Shown one piece after another: positions 8,664 to 16,945 of a stretch of DNA of 64,000 bases. The translations under genes and the position numbers were made by a program. Source of the DNA: Burkholderia sp. OK233 (GTDB lineage: Bacteria > Pseudomonadota > Gammaproteobacteria > Burkholderiales > Burkholderiaceae); NCBI RefSeq assembly GCF_900230185.1, contig NZ_OCSR01000002.1, positions 434,001 through 498,000 of the forward strand. The letters run 5' to 3'. The stretch's first letter is position 1; each line of letters begins with the position of its first letter. The notes below the pieces were generated by a model. The model did not search any database. It saw nothing but the letters and a program-made list of their open reading frames with translations, and was not told where the DNA came from.

Positions 8664-10799
8664 TCAGACCCAGCCGAACACGTTCAGCACCATATCGATC
8701 AGCTTGATGAACGGGAACGGCAGCAGAATGCCGCCCAGCCCGTAGACCAGCAGATTGCGGCGCAGCAGCGACGCCGCGCCGAGCGGCCGGTACTTCACGC
8801 CCTTGAGCGCAAGCGGAATCAGCGCCACGATAATCAGCGCGTTGAAAATCACCGCCGAGAGAATAGCCGACGACGGCGAGCTCAGATGCATCACGTCGAG
8901 CACACGCAGTTGCGGATAAGTCGTCGCGAACGCCGCCGGGATGATCGCGAAGTATTTGGCGACGTCGTTCGCAATCGAGAACGTGGTGAGCGAGCCGCGC
9001 GTCATCAGCATCTGCTTGCCGATCTCGACAATCTCGATCAGCTTGGTCGGATTCGAATCGAGGTCGACCATGTTGCCGGCTTCTTTCGCCGCCTGCGTGC
9101 CGGTATTCATCGCCACCGCCACGTCGGCCTGTGCGAGCGCCGGGGCATCGTTGGTGCCGTCGCCGGTCATCGCCACGAGCCGGCCTTCAGCCTGATGCGT
9201 GCGAATCGTGGCGAGCTTGGCCTCAGGCGTCACCTCGGCGAGGAAGTCGTCCACGCCGGCTTCGGCGGCGATCGCTGCCGCGGTCAGGCGGTTGTCGCCC
9301 GTCACCATGATGGTCTTGATGCCCATCTTGCGCAGTTCGGCGAAGCGCTCCTTGATGCCGCCCTTGACGATGTCCTTCAGCTCGATCACGCCCATGCAGC
9401 GTGCGCCGCTCTCGCCGCGCACCTGCTGCGCGACGACCAGCGGCGTGCTGCCGCGCCGTGCGATTTCCGTCACCGCAGCCGTCAGCTCCGCCGGGAAACT
9501 GCCGCCGTGGACCTCGACGTAGTGTTTGATCGCGTCGGATGCGCCCTTGCGAATCTCACGGTCAGGCAGATCAACACCGCTCATGCGCGACTGTGCGCTA
9601 AAGGCGAGGAAGGTCGCCTGCAATGCGTGCATGTCGCGTTCGCGGATATTGAAGCGCTGCTTCGCCAGCACGACGATGCTGCGCCCTTCCGGTGTTTCGT
9701 CCGCGAGTGAAGAAAGTTGCGCGGCGTCTGCGAGCTGTTCCTCCGTGACACCCGGCGCCGGCGTGAAAGCCGAAGCCTGGCGATTGCCGAGCGTGATCGT
9801 GCCGGTCTTGTCGAGCAGCAACACGTCGACGTCGCCTGCGGCTTCAACAGCGCGGCCCGACGTGGCGATCACGTTCGCCTGCATCATCCGGCTCATGCCC
9901 GCCACACCGATCGCCGACAACAGCCCACCGATGGTAGTCGGAATCAGACACACCAGCAGCGCGACCAGCGCGGTAATCGTGACGACATGTCCGGCTTTCG
10001 CGGCTTCGACCGAGAACATCGAGAACGGCAGCAGCGTCGCGGTTGCGAACAGCAGCACGAGTGTCAGCGCGACCAGCAGGATCGTCAGGGCGATCTCATT
10101 CGGCGTCTTTTGACGCTTCGCGCCTTCCACCATCGCGATCATCCGGTCGAGGAAAGCCTCGCCCGGATTCACGCTGACCCGCACGACAATCCAGTCCGAC
10201 AGCACGCGCGTGCCGCCCGTCACCGACGAAAAATCGCCACCCGACTCGCGGATCACCGGCGCGGATTCGCCCGTGATCGCCGACTCGTCGACCGACGCGA
10301 CACCTTCGATCACCTCGCCGTCCGCCGGAATCACGTCGCCGGTTTCCACCAGCACGACGTCGCCCTTGCGTAGATCGGTGGCCGTCGTGATGCGAATCGG
10401 CGACTTGGGATGCGCCTCCTGCAGCTTCTTCGCCATCACGTCGCGCTTCGCGCCACGCAGCGAAGCCGCTTGTGCCTTCGAGCGACCCTCAGCCAGCGCC
10501 TCCGCAAAGTTGGCGAACAACACGGTGAACCACAGCCAGAGCGCGATCGCCAGAATGAAACCCGCGGGCGCCTCGGCCTGGCCGCCGAGCGCGGCGATCC
10601 ACAGAATCGTCGTCAGAATGCTGCCGATGTATACGCAGAACATCACCGGGTTACGCAACTGGTGGCGCGGCGCGAGCTTTTTGAACGAATCGACGAGCGC
10701 CGGCCGGGCAATCGACGGGTCGAACATCGAGCGCGCGGCGTTGCGCGCCTGACCGATGTTGCCCGGCTGATGAACCGGTGGTTGGAGTCCGTTAGTCAT
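8664..10799 (-). CDS. kdpB: KdpB, P-type ATPase catalytic subunit
   Basis: 711 residues with GAGAGGA upstream of the ATG at 10799. The phosphorylated Asp is D330 in the DKTGT motif. The actuator loop reads TGESAPV, the nucleotide domain has KGASDAIK, and the hinge has MTGDGTNDAPALAQADVAVAMN. Hydrophobic helices flank these domains, as in P-type ATPases. Family knowledge: KdpB hydrolyses ATP to drive potassium through KdpA. It starts 13 bp after kdpA and is followed by kdpC. It is somewhat longer than the 682-residue E. coli protein, mainly through an N-terminal extension that starts MTNGLQPPVHQPG. Confidence 0.97.
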   Translation of the reverse strand: MTNGLQPPVHQPGNIGQARNAARSMFDPSIARPALVDSFKKLAPRHQLRNPVMFCVYIGSILTTILWIAALGGQAEAPAGFILAIALWLWFTVLFANFAEALAEGRSKAQAASLRGAKRDVMAKKLQEAHPKSPIRITTATDLRKGDVVLVETGDVIPADGEVIEGVASVDESAITGESAPVIRESGGDFSSVTGGTRVLSDWIVVRVSVNPGEAFLDRMIAMVEGAKRQKTPNEIALTILLVALTLVLLFATATLLPFSMFSVEAAKAGHVVTITALVALLVCLIPTTIGGLLSAIGVAGMSRMMQANVIATSGRAVEAAGDVDVLLLDKTGTITLGNRQASAFTPAPGVTEEQLADAAQLSSLADETPEGRSIVVLAKQRFNIRERDMHALQATFLAFSAQSRMSGVDLPDREIRKGASDAIKHYVEVHGGSFPAELTAAVTEIARRGSTPLVVAQQVRGESGARCMGVIELKDIVKGGIKERFAELRKMGIKTIMVTGDNRLTAAAIAAEAGVDDFLAEVTPEAKLATIRTHQAEGRLVAMTGDGTNDAPALAQADVAVAMNTGTQAAKEAGNMVDLDSNPTKLIEIVEIGKQMLMTRGSLTTFSIANDVAKYFAIIPAAFATTYPQLRVLDVMHLSSPSSAILSAVIFNALIIVALIPLALKGVKYRPLGAASLLRRNLLVYGLGGILLPFPFIKLIDMVLNVFGWV

Positions 10800-10812
10800 G
10801 CTGTCCTCTCAG

Positions 10813-12621
10813 TCAATGTCCCGCGACCATGATCAGATGTTCGACGACCGGGCCGAGCGCCAGCGCCGGCACGTACGTCAGCGCGCCGACCAGCACCACG
10901 GTGCCGAGCAGCAGCACGACGAACAATGGGCCGTGCGTCGGCAGCGTGCCGGCGGTAGCGGAGATGCGTTTCTTTGCGGCCAGCGATCCAGCGATCGCCA
11001 GCACCGGCACAATCGAACCGAAGCGGCCGAACCACATGGCGATGGCCAGCGTGGTGTTGTAGAACGGCGTATTGACCGAGAGGCCCGCGAAAGCGCTGCC
11101 GTTGTTATTGGCGGCCGAGCTGTAGGCGTAGAGAATCTCGGAGAATCCGTGCGGCCCGGGATTGGCGACGCCCGCCACGCCGGCCGCCGTCAGCACGCCG
11201 ATCGACGCACCGACCAGCACGAGCAGCGGCGTGAGCAGCACGGCAATCGACACCATCTTCATCTCGTACGACTCGATCTTCTTGCCGATGTATTCCGGCG
11301 TTCGCCCGATCATCAGGCCGGCCACGAACACCGCGAGCAAGGCGAACACGAGCATGCCGTACAGACCCGAGCCGACGCCGCCGAAGATCACCTCGCCGAG
11401 TTCGATCAACAGGAGCGGAACGAAGCCGCCCATCGGCGTCAACGAATCGTGCGTGTTGAGAACGGCGCCACACGAGGCGGCGGTGGTCGCCACGGTGAAG
11501 ATGCCGGACTGCGCGATGCCGAAGCGGGTTTCCTTGCCTTCCATGTTGCCGCCCGTTTGGGTGGCCGACGCCGTCTGATCGACATGCAGCGACGCATACA
11601 GCGGATTACCGTTCTGCTCAGACGAAATCTCGCCCCAACAGGCGACCGCGAACGCGATCGTCATCGCGGCAAGCACTGCATAGCCCTGGCGCTTGTCGCC
11701 CACCATCCGGCCGAACACCATGCACAACGAAGCCGGGATAACGAGCATCGCTATCATCTGAACGAAGTTGGCGAACGGCGTCGGGTTTTCGTATGGGTGC
11801 GCGGAATTGGCGTTGAAAAAGCCGCCGCCGTTGGTGCCGAGCATCTTGATCGCTTCCTGCGACGCAACCGGCCCCATGGCGATGGTCTGCTTGTCGGCCT
11901 TGTTGTCCACCATCACCGGGTTGCCCTTGGCGTCCTTGACAGGATTGCCCTGGGCATCGGTCTTCGGCGTTTGATACGTCGTCACCTGCAGCGTCGGCAC
12001 GTCTTCGTAAGACTTGAAGTTCTGAATCACGCCCTGACTGATGAAGACGAGCGCGATAACCGTCGCGACCGGCATGAGGATATACAGCGTGATACGCGTC
12101 AGATCGACCCAGAAATTGCCGATCGTGGCCGTCGTATGACGTGCGAAACCGCGAATCAACGCGACCACGACAGCAATGCCGGTGGCGGCTGAAAAGAAGT
12201 TTTGCACCGTCAGCGCGGCCATCTGCGTCAAATAGCTGACGGTCGATTCCGGCGTGTAGTCCTGCCAGTTCGTGTTGGTCACGAAGCTAATAGCTGTATT
12301 GAAGGCGGCGTCGGGCGTCATCGGGCCGAAGCCCTGCGGGTTCGCTGGCAGCCATTGCTGCAAACGCAGGAATCCATACACCGCGAGCACGCCGAGCGTA
12401 TTGAACGCCAGCACGGCGAGCGCATAGTGCTTCCATGACATTTCGGCGCTGGGGTCGACCCCGGCGAGCTTGTAGAACGCGGTTTCGATCGGCCGCCCGA
12501 TGCGGCGCACGACGACCGACGAACCGTCCACCACACCGGTCATGTAACGGCTGAGCGGAATGGCGAGCGCGATCAGCACGACGATGTACAGGCCGGGCTG
12601 AAACAGGTTATTGAAGTTCAT
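10813..12621 (-). CDS. kdpA: KdpA, potassium-translocating channel-like subunit
   Basis: 602 residues from the ATG at 12621, which has GGAGG seven bases upstream; an upstream extension to 12753 only reads through the small genes. About ten membrane segments are visible. The repeated pore-type loops include NTNWQDY, GTNGGGFFNANSAHPYENPT, NTHDSLTPMGG and YSSAANNNGSAFAGL, which are hallmark KdpA selectivity-filter sequences. Family knowledge: KdpA binds and translocates potassium in the high-affinity KdpFABC complex of the inner membrane. Its start codon overlaps the kdpF stop (ATGA), implying coupled translation. Confidence 0.97.
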   Translation of the reverse strand: MNFNNLFQPGLYIVVLIALAIPLSRYMTGVVDGSSVVVRRIGRPIETAFYKLAGVDPSAEMSWKHYALAVLAFNTLGVLAVYGFLRLQQWLPANPQGFGPMTPDAAFNTAISFVTNTNWQDYTPESTVSYLTQMAALTVQNFFSAATGIAVVVALIRGFARHTTATIGNFWVDLTRITLYILMPVATVIALVFISQGVIQNFKSYEDVPTLQVTTYQTPKTDAQGNPVKDAKGNPVMVDNKADKQTIAMGPVASQEAIKMLGTNGGGFFNANSAHPYENPTPFANFVQMIAMLVIPASLCMVFGRMVGDKRQGYAVLAAMTIAFAVACWGEISSEQNGNPLYASLHVDQTASATQTGGNMEGKETRFGIAQSGIFTVATTAASCGAVLNTHDSLTPMGGFVPLLLIELGEVIFGGVGSGLYGMLVFALLAVFVAGLMIGRTPEYIGKKIESYEMKMVSIAVLLTPLLVLVGASIGVLTAAGVAGVANPGPHGFSEILYAYSSAANNNGSAFAGLSVNTPFYNTTLAIAMWFGRFGSIVPVLAIAGSLAAKKRISATAGTLPTHGPLFVVLLLGTVVLVGALTYVPALALGPVVEHLIMVAGH

Positions 12622-12713
12622 TCGAGAGCCTCCGCGCGTAGCAAGGCGTACACGAGGTAAGCGAACAGAATCAGCGTCGAGGCCGCCGCGAGCCAGGTCA
12701 TCCAGGTAGTCAT
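12618..12713 (-). CDS. kdpF: KdpF, small stabilising subunit of the potassium ATPase
   Basis: 31 residues (MTTWMTWLAAASTLILFAYL and a VYALLRAEALE tail). It is a single transmembrane helix ending in the (V/L)YALLR-E signature of KdpF. Both ends overlap neighbours by four bases: its ATG overlaps the stop of the 34-residue ORF upstream, and its TGA overlaps the kdpA start. Family knowledge: KdpF is a lipid-like stabiliser of the KdpABC complex, usually 29-31 residues. It is easily missed because of its size; the position directly before kdpA supports the call. Confidence 0.9.
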   Translation of the reverse strand: MTTWMTWLAAASTLILFAYLVYALLRAEALE

Positions 12714-12814
12714 GGACGGCCTCCGGGCGCGCGGCGAAGCTTGTCGCAGCCAATCACGAAGGCCGCGACGAGGCCGCTGAACGCAATGATGGCGATGAGG
12801 TAAAGCAGATCCAT
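12710..12814 (-). CDS. Short membrane ORF leading the kdp operon (34 residues)
   Basis: Starts at 12814 with GGAG eight bases upstream, the best ribosome-binding site in this stretch. The product begins MDLLYLIAIIAFSGLVAAFV, then has a Cys and a basic tail (GCDKLRRAPGGRP). It is a single transmembrane helix followed by positive charges. Its stop overlaps the kdpF start. Coupling and a good ribosome-binding site argue that it is translated, but I know no function. It may be a second KdpF-like peptide or a leader controlling kdpF translation. Confidence 0.7.
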   Translation of the reverse strand: MDLLYLIAIIAFSGLVAAFVIGCDKLRRAPGGRP

Positions 12815-12861
12815 GGTCTGGTCTCCGACGAGGGACTCTCGCACCGTCAAATTTAGGAAAA

Positions 12862-12893
12862 TCCGCGTAAACGCAGCGTTAATACTTCGCGGA
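12862..12893 (-). promoter_or_regulatory. Nested inverted repeats upstream of the kdp operon
   Basis: Outer arms TCCGCG (12862-12867) and CGCGGA (12888-12893) enclose an inner dyad AACGC-A-GCGTT (12870-12880). It lies about 48 bp upstream of the first kdp start codon, where a promoter or a KdpE operator is expected. The link to KdpE is inference only. The rest of the region to 13002 shows no gene. Confidence 0.4.
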
Positions 12894-13002
12894 GTTTCGT
12901 AAAAACGTTGGGCGTAATGCGAGAGACCGCCGGGCTAGTGCAGTGGCATGGTCTTGCTGGGGGACTTCCGGGCTTTCGTACTGCTGTTTGAAAACGGCTG
13001 GC

Positions 13003-13088
13003 GCTTAAGCGGCTTAAGCAGCCTAAGCCGCCTTGGCCGCCTTGGCCGCCTTGACCGCTTGAACCGCCTGCGCCGCTTGAGCGGCTTC
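13003..13088 (-). repeat. 9-bp tandem repeat array spanning a gene's 3' end and stop codon
   Basis: On the minus strand the unit is close to GCGGCCAAG, repeated about nine times with drift. Read in frame it gives Ala-Ala-Gln, Ala-Val-Gln, Ala-Val-Lys and Ala-Ala-Lys triplets. The array continues past the stop: three successive units read Ala-Ala-stop (TAG, TAA, TAA). The stop codon therefore appears to be a mutated repeat unit. Confidence 0.85.
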
Positions 13089-14033
13089 GTGCGCGGCCTG
13101 TTCGATCCAGAGCCGGCTATCGGGAAACCAGAACGCGTCCGGGCGCGGCGGCGAGACGAGCTTCACCGGAAGGGAGGGATTGAATATCTTCGACCACGCA
13201 GACAGATAGGACGGCGTCTTCACGAGGAACCCGCAATTGGCCAGAAGCAGGCTGGAAACCAGCGCCTCGCGGCCGATTTCGAGTCCCGGATAGCCGCTGA
13301 AGTGCACGGGCGTGCTGCCACAGGCGAGATGTCTTGCCGGTGCGACCCTGACCGGCTTGCTGAATGGCCAGGCGACAAAAAAATCGATAAACGCCCGTTC
13401 GTCGCTCGATATGAAAATATTGGTCAAGTGCGGGTTTTCCGCGAGCGTGGCTTCTACCTGCCGGCAAAAGCTTCCCCATGAAACCGGGACGGCTTCTTGC
13501 GCCTTGTCGGTCCCTCTGAAATGCGCGCCAAGGGTCGACGTGCCAAGCCCGAGCTTCTGGCAGATCGCGTCGACTTCTTCGCAGATATGCGCGGCCGGAC
13601 GATAGTGCGCGAAGAAGAGCTCGCTTGCACTCCTGAGTCGAAGCCGGGCTTCATAACGCTGACGAAAGCCCAGTTGAACCAGGTCGCGCACTGTCGACGT
13701 TCTGACCTTATGGGTGATCGGGGCTCCGGAGGTGGTGTGCGCGGACTCGAAGAAGGCCGAGAACCAGTCCAGTTTCCCTTCGGCATCACCATACAGCCCG
13801 CCGCGTGCGCTAATGCACGGGGTGAGGCATTTCTCGTCGCAATACATCAGAATAAACAGGACCATCTGCATCACGGAGAAAAACCCGGAATTCTCCTGAA
13901 TCTCGATGGAAAAGATGCCCCTGTTCAAACGCTGTGTCGCATGAAGCGAAATCCGGCGCGGCATGGCCACGGAATGCTTGAATCCCTCGCTACGTCGGAT
14001 CTGTTTCGCCCGATCGACCACCTTTCTCAACAT
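13023..14033 (-). CDS. Putative fucosyltransferase-like glycosyltransferase (NodZ-like)
   Basis: 336 residues from the ATG at 14033, with AGGAG six bases upstream. The central GAHFRGTDKAQE resembles the HxRxTD(K) nucleotide-sugar binding motif of NodZ and related O-fucosyltransferase-like enzymes. It is followed by a long spacer and IFISSDERAFIDFF, a typical next strand of that fold. No signal peptide is clear. The C-terminus (from about residue 312) is a low-complexity Ala/Gln/Lys tail made by a 9-bp DNA repeat. Inference: glycan decoration, perhaps of a surface polysaccharide. It stands alone between the kdp promoter and the copper genes. The family call is tentative. Confidence 0.55.
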   Translation of the reverse strand: MLRKVVDRAKQIRRSEGFKHSVAMPRRISLHATQRLNRGIFSIEIQENSGFFSVMQMVLFILMYCDEKCLTPCISARGGLYGDAEGKLDWFSAFFESAHTTSGAPITHKVRTSTVRDLVQLGFRQRYEARLRLRSASELFFAHYRPAAHICEEVDAICQKLGLGTSTLGAHFRGTDKAQEAVPVSWGSFCRQVEATLAENPHLTNIFISSDERAFIDFFVAWPFSKPVRVAPARHLACGSTPVHFSGYPGLEIGREALVSSLLLANCGFLVKTPSYLSAWSKIFNPSLPVKLVSPPRPDAFWFPDSRLWIEQAAHEAAQAAQAVQAVKAAKAAKAA

Positions 14034-14041
14034 GCCTGACT

Positions 14042-14055
14042 CCTAATTAATTAGG
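14042..14055 (-). promoter_or_regulatory. Perfect 14-bp palindrome touching the ribosome-binding site of the NodZ-like gene
   Basis: CCTAATTAATTAGG is a perfect palindrome. On the minus strand its end overlaps the AGGAG ribosome-binding site of the gene starting at 14033. It is AT-rich in a GC-rich setting. It could be an operator or a hairpin hiding the ribosome-binding site. Confidence 0.45.
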
Positions 14056-14214
14056 TATTTTTTAAAATGGCACGGACCTGTTTGCTGCGAAGGAAGGGAC
14101 GGTTCAGCATAACACCTCAAAAAGTTTGACCACGTAAAGTTTGGCTCGTCTTGGTGAGCTAGCGTACAAAGGATCGGTAAGGTTTTCCCTGGATGGGCGC
14201 GCCGCCCTGTCGGC

Positions 14215-15510
14215 TCAACCCTCCGGCATCTCACCGGTGTACTCATAGGCCACCGTCCCCCTGGGATGCCTGAACCACCCCGGATCGCGGTAGTCGTTGC
14301 GCCCCAATCCCTCCCGCACTTTCACGACGGTGAACATGCCGCCCATCTCCAGCGCGCCGAACGGCCCCGTGCCGGTCATCATCGGCAGGGTGTTGTCGGG
14401 TAGCGGCATTTCCATCCCGCCCATCGAACCGCCCGTGCTGCCCATCGCCATGTAATCGGGTACCAGCTTGTTGATGCGTTGCGCGAGGTCTTTCTGCGGC
14501 ACACCGATCAGGTTCGGTACCTGATGGCCCATCGCGTTCATGGTGTGATGGGACTTGTGGCAATGAAACGCCCAGTCGCCCGGACGGTTCGCCGTGAACT
14601 CGATGGCGCGCATCTGGCCGACCGCGACGTCCGCGGTCACCTCCGGCCAGCGGGCGGAAGGCGGAATCCATCCGCCGTCCGTCCCCACCACTTCGAAGTG
14701 GTAACCGTGCAGATGGATCGGGTGATTGGTCATCGTCAGATTGCCGACGCGGATGCGCACACGATCGCCGGCGCGTACCGGCAAGGAATCGATGCCTGGA
14801 AAGACGCGCGCATTCCACGTCCACATGTTGAAGTCGGTCATCTCGTTCACGCGCGGCGTGAAGCTGCCCGGGTCGATGTCGTAGGCGGACATGATGAACA
14901 CGAAGTCGCGATCCACCTGCATGACGCCCGGGTCTTTCGGATGAACAATGAACGTGCCCATCATGCCCATTGCCATCTGCACCATCTCGTCGGCGTGCGG
15001 GTGATACATGAAGGTGCCGTGTTTCTCCAGCTGAAACTCGTAGACAAAGGTCTTGCCCGGCGGAATGTGCGGCTGCGTGAGACCGCCGACGCCATCCATG
15101 CCGCACGGCAGGAGCATGCCGTGCCAGTGAACCGTGGTGTGCTCCGGCAGCTTGTTGGTCACGAAGATGCGCACCTTGTCTCCTTCAACAGCCTCGATGG
15201 TCGGCCCCGGCGCCTGGCCGTTATAGCCCCACAGGTTCGCGCTCATGCCCGGGGCCAGTTCGCGCACCACCGGCTCGGCGATCAGATGAAACTCTTTCCA
15301 GCCATTCTTCATCCGCCACGGCAGCGACCAGCCGTTCAACGTGGCAACGGGCGCATACGGCCGACCATCTGGAGGCACGCGCGGTGCCTGCATCGCGGCC
15401 TTGGTCATCGTGGGCGCCTCAGGCAATGACGCGGCGCCGGCCTTGCTGACGAGTGCCGCGCCCAACAACGCGGCCCCAGAGCCGCCCAGAAAATTTCGAC
15501 GAGACACCAT
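14215..15510 (-). CDS. Multicopper oxidase, Tat-exported (CopA/copper-resistance type)
   Basis: 431 residues. The N-terminus SRRNFLGGSGAALLG is a twin-arginine signal, as expected for a cofactor-loaded periplasmic enzyme. The four copper-binding motifs are present: HWHG, YHPHADE, HPIHLHG and HCHKSHH. A Met-rich segment follows (GSTGGSMGGMEMPLPD, then MMTG and MGGM), typical of cuprous oxidases. Family knowledge: these enzymes oxidise Cu(I) to less toxic Cu(II) in the periplasm. It starts one base after the stop of the TolC-like gene, making it the last gene of a copper operon running from about 17280. The cupredoxin layout is short, consistent with a two-domain or compact enzyme. Confidence 0.9.
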   Translation of the reverse strand: MVSRRNFLGGSGAALLGAALVSKAGAASLPEAPTMTKAAMQAPRVPPDGRPYAPVATLNGWSLPWRMKNGWKEFHLIAEPVVRELAPGMSANLWGYNGQAPGPTIEAVEGDKVRIFVTNKLPEHTTVHWHGMLLPCGMDGVGGLTQPHIPPGKTFVYEFQLEKHGTFMYHPHADEMVQMAMGMMGTFIVHPKDPGVMQVDRDFVFIMSAYDIDPGSFTPRVNEMTDFNMWTWNARVFPGIDSLPVRAGDRVRIRVGNLTMTNHPIHLHGYHFEVVGTDGGWIPPSARWPEVTADVAVGQMRAIEFTANRPGDWAFHCHKSHHTMNAMGHQVPNLIGVPQKDLAQRINKLVPDYMAMGSTGGSMGGMEMPLPDNTLPMMTGTGPFGALEMGGMFTVVKVREGLGRNDYRDPGWFRHPRGTVAYEYTGEMPEG

Positions 15511-15511
15511 G

Positions 15512-16945
15512 TCATTGACCTTCAGAATCTGTGGATGACGCTTGCGGCGTCATGGATGTAAATGGCGCCGAGGCCATCGCGAGAGGCGGCAGACGGCCGC
15601 CGAGCGCCTGTTGCAGGTCGGTTTCCGCGAGCCAGTAGTCTTTGAGCGCGTCGATAGTGCTGTTCACCGCGCCGATCTGGTCGCGCGAATCGGCGAGCAG
15701 TTCGAACACGCTCGCGAGCATGCCGTTATAGCGAAGCAGCAGTTCGTCCGAGATCGTTTTGCGGATCGGCACGACTTCGTCGCGATAGTGCTTCGCAACG
15801 TCGTAGTCCGTCACATAGGCTGCATACGATTCTCGAACCTCCGAGCGCGCGTTGATCGCGGTCTCGGCGACCCGGTTCGCCGACTGCAGATAGATCGCTT
15901 CGGCGCGCGCCACTTTCGAAGCGCCCCAATCGAAAATCGGAATCTCGACGCTGATTTCGTAGCCCTGCTCGCGGCCGTCGGAGGTCGTGAAATTGTTCTG
16001 ATAGCCGACATCCAGCGCATTGACGAATCGCGTTGCCCGGCTCAGGCCCAGTGAGCTTGCAACGCTCTGCGTCTGGCGTTTTGCTGCCTGGATGTCCAGG
16101 CGGTTCTGCATCGCGAAGTGCTCGAGGTCCTGCAACTCGGGCCTCGTTGCAGGCAGGTCAGGCAGACGCTCAGGAAGGTCGTACTGCGCTTGCGAACCCC
16201 ATAGGCCCATCGTGCGAGTGAGTTTTTCCCGCGCGGCTACCGACTGCTGCCGCGCTTTCGCCAGTTGCGCCACGGCTTCCGCGTAGAAGGCCTGCTCACG
16301 CGCATAGTCGAGCTTGCTGAAGTTGCCGGCTTGCTGCATGCGCAATGCGAGTTCGGCGCCGGCGTCCGCCGACTCCGTCACCTGCTCTGCGTAGGCGGCG
16401 GACTGCTTCGCCGCGACCGCGCCGATATAGGTGCGTCGAGCATCGGCGGCGACCTTGAGCATGGCGTCCGCCGCGAGCAACCGGGTCTGCTCGAAACGGC
16501 GACTCTCGATGCGTGTCGCCAACGGTAACGTCAGCACGTTCAACAAGCCAAGCGTGAACGTACGGCTGATGCTCAGATCGTTGCCACCGTGCGTGCGGCT
16601 GAACGTGAAGCCGGGGTTTGGCAGCCGTCCCGCCTGCACCAGGTCCGCCTCGGCAATGCCGAGTTCGCTATACGAGGCCTGCAATCCGCGGTTGTTCAAC
16701 AGCGCGATCTGGATCGCGTCGTCCATGCCGAGCGGCCTCGACAGCAGTTCCTGCGTGCGTTTGGCGACAGCGCTGCGGTCTTCGTCCGTCTTGACTAGTA
16801 CAGCGTCTTTGCCGAGCCGCTGCGATGCTGTGGTGGACACAGTGTCGAAGCCGCCGTCCCTGGAAAAGGTCGTGCAGCCGGCGAGGAACGCCAACACAGC
16901 GGTCGCGGCAATGACTCGGCCGATAGGAAACAGGTGCCGTTTCAT
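15512..16945 (-). CDS. TolC-family outer-membrane lipoprotein of the copper locus
   Basis: 477 residues with a lipobox (FLAGC, Cys24). The long alpha-helical periplasmic body shows the duplicated TolC-type repeat: MDDAIQIALLNNRGLQASY and QNRLDIQAAKRQTQ mark the two halves. Family knowledge: outer-membrane factors form exit ducts for efflux pumps. Here no RND pump or adaptor is adjacent, and the partner genes are a multicopper oxidase and a His/Met-rich small protein. It overlaps the upstream 112-residue gene by 4 bp and leaves one base before the oxidase. A CusC-like role in metal tolerance is an inference from this context. Confidence 0.88.
   Translation of the reverse strand: MKRHLFPIGRVIAATAVLAFLAGCTTFSRDGGFDTVSTTASQRLGKDAVLVKTDEDRSAVAKRTQELLSRPLGMDDAIQIALLNNRGLQASYSELGIAEADLVQAGRLPNPGFTFSRTHGGNDLSISRTFTLGLLNVLTLPLATRIESRRFEQTRLLAADAMLKVAADARRTYIGAVAAKQSAAYAEQVTESADAGAELALRMQQAGNFSKLDYAREQAFYAEAVAQLAKARQQSVAAREKLTRTMGLWGSQAQYDLPERLPDLPATRPELQDLEHFAMQNRLDIQAAKRQTQSVASSLGLSRATRFVNALDVGYQNNFTTSDGREQGYEISVEIPIFDWGASKVARAEAIYLQSANRVAETAINARSEVRESYAAYVTDYDVAKHYRDEVVPIRKTISDELLLRYNGMLASVFELLADSRDQIGAVNSTIDALKDYWLAETDLQQALGGRLPPLAMASAPFTSMTPQASSTDSEGQ

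Noticed and set aside
8067..9710. 547-residue plus-strand frame opposite kdpB and kdpC
   Set aside because: Arg/His-rich shadow frame typical of high-GC coding DNA. The opposite strand carries unmistakable Kdp motifs.
10798..12192. 464-residue plus-strand frame opposite kdpA
   Set aside because: Arg/His/Gln-rich shadow with no domain. kdpA on the other strand is certain.
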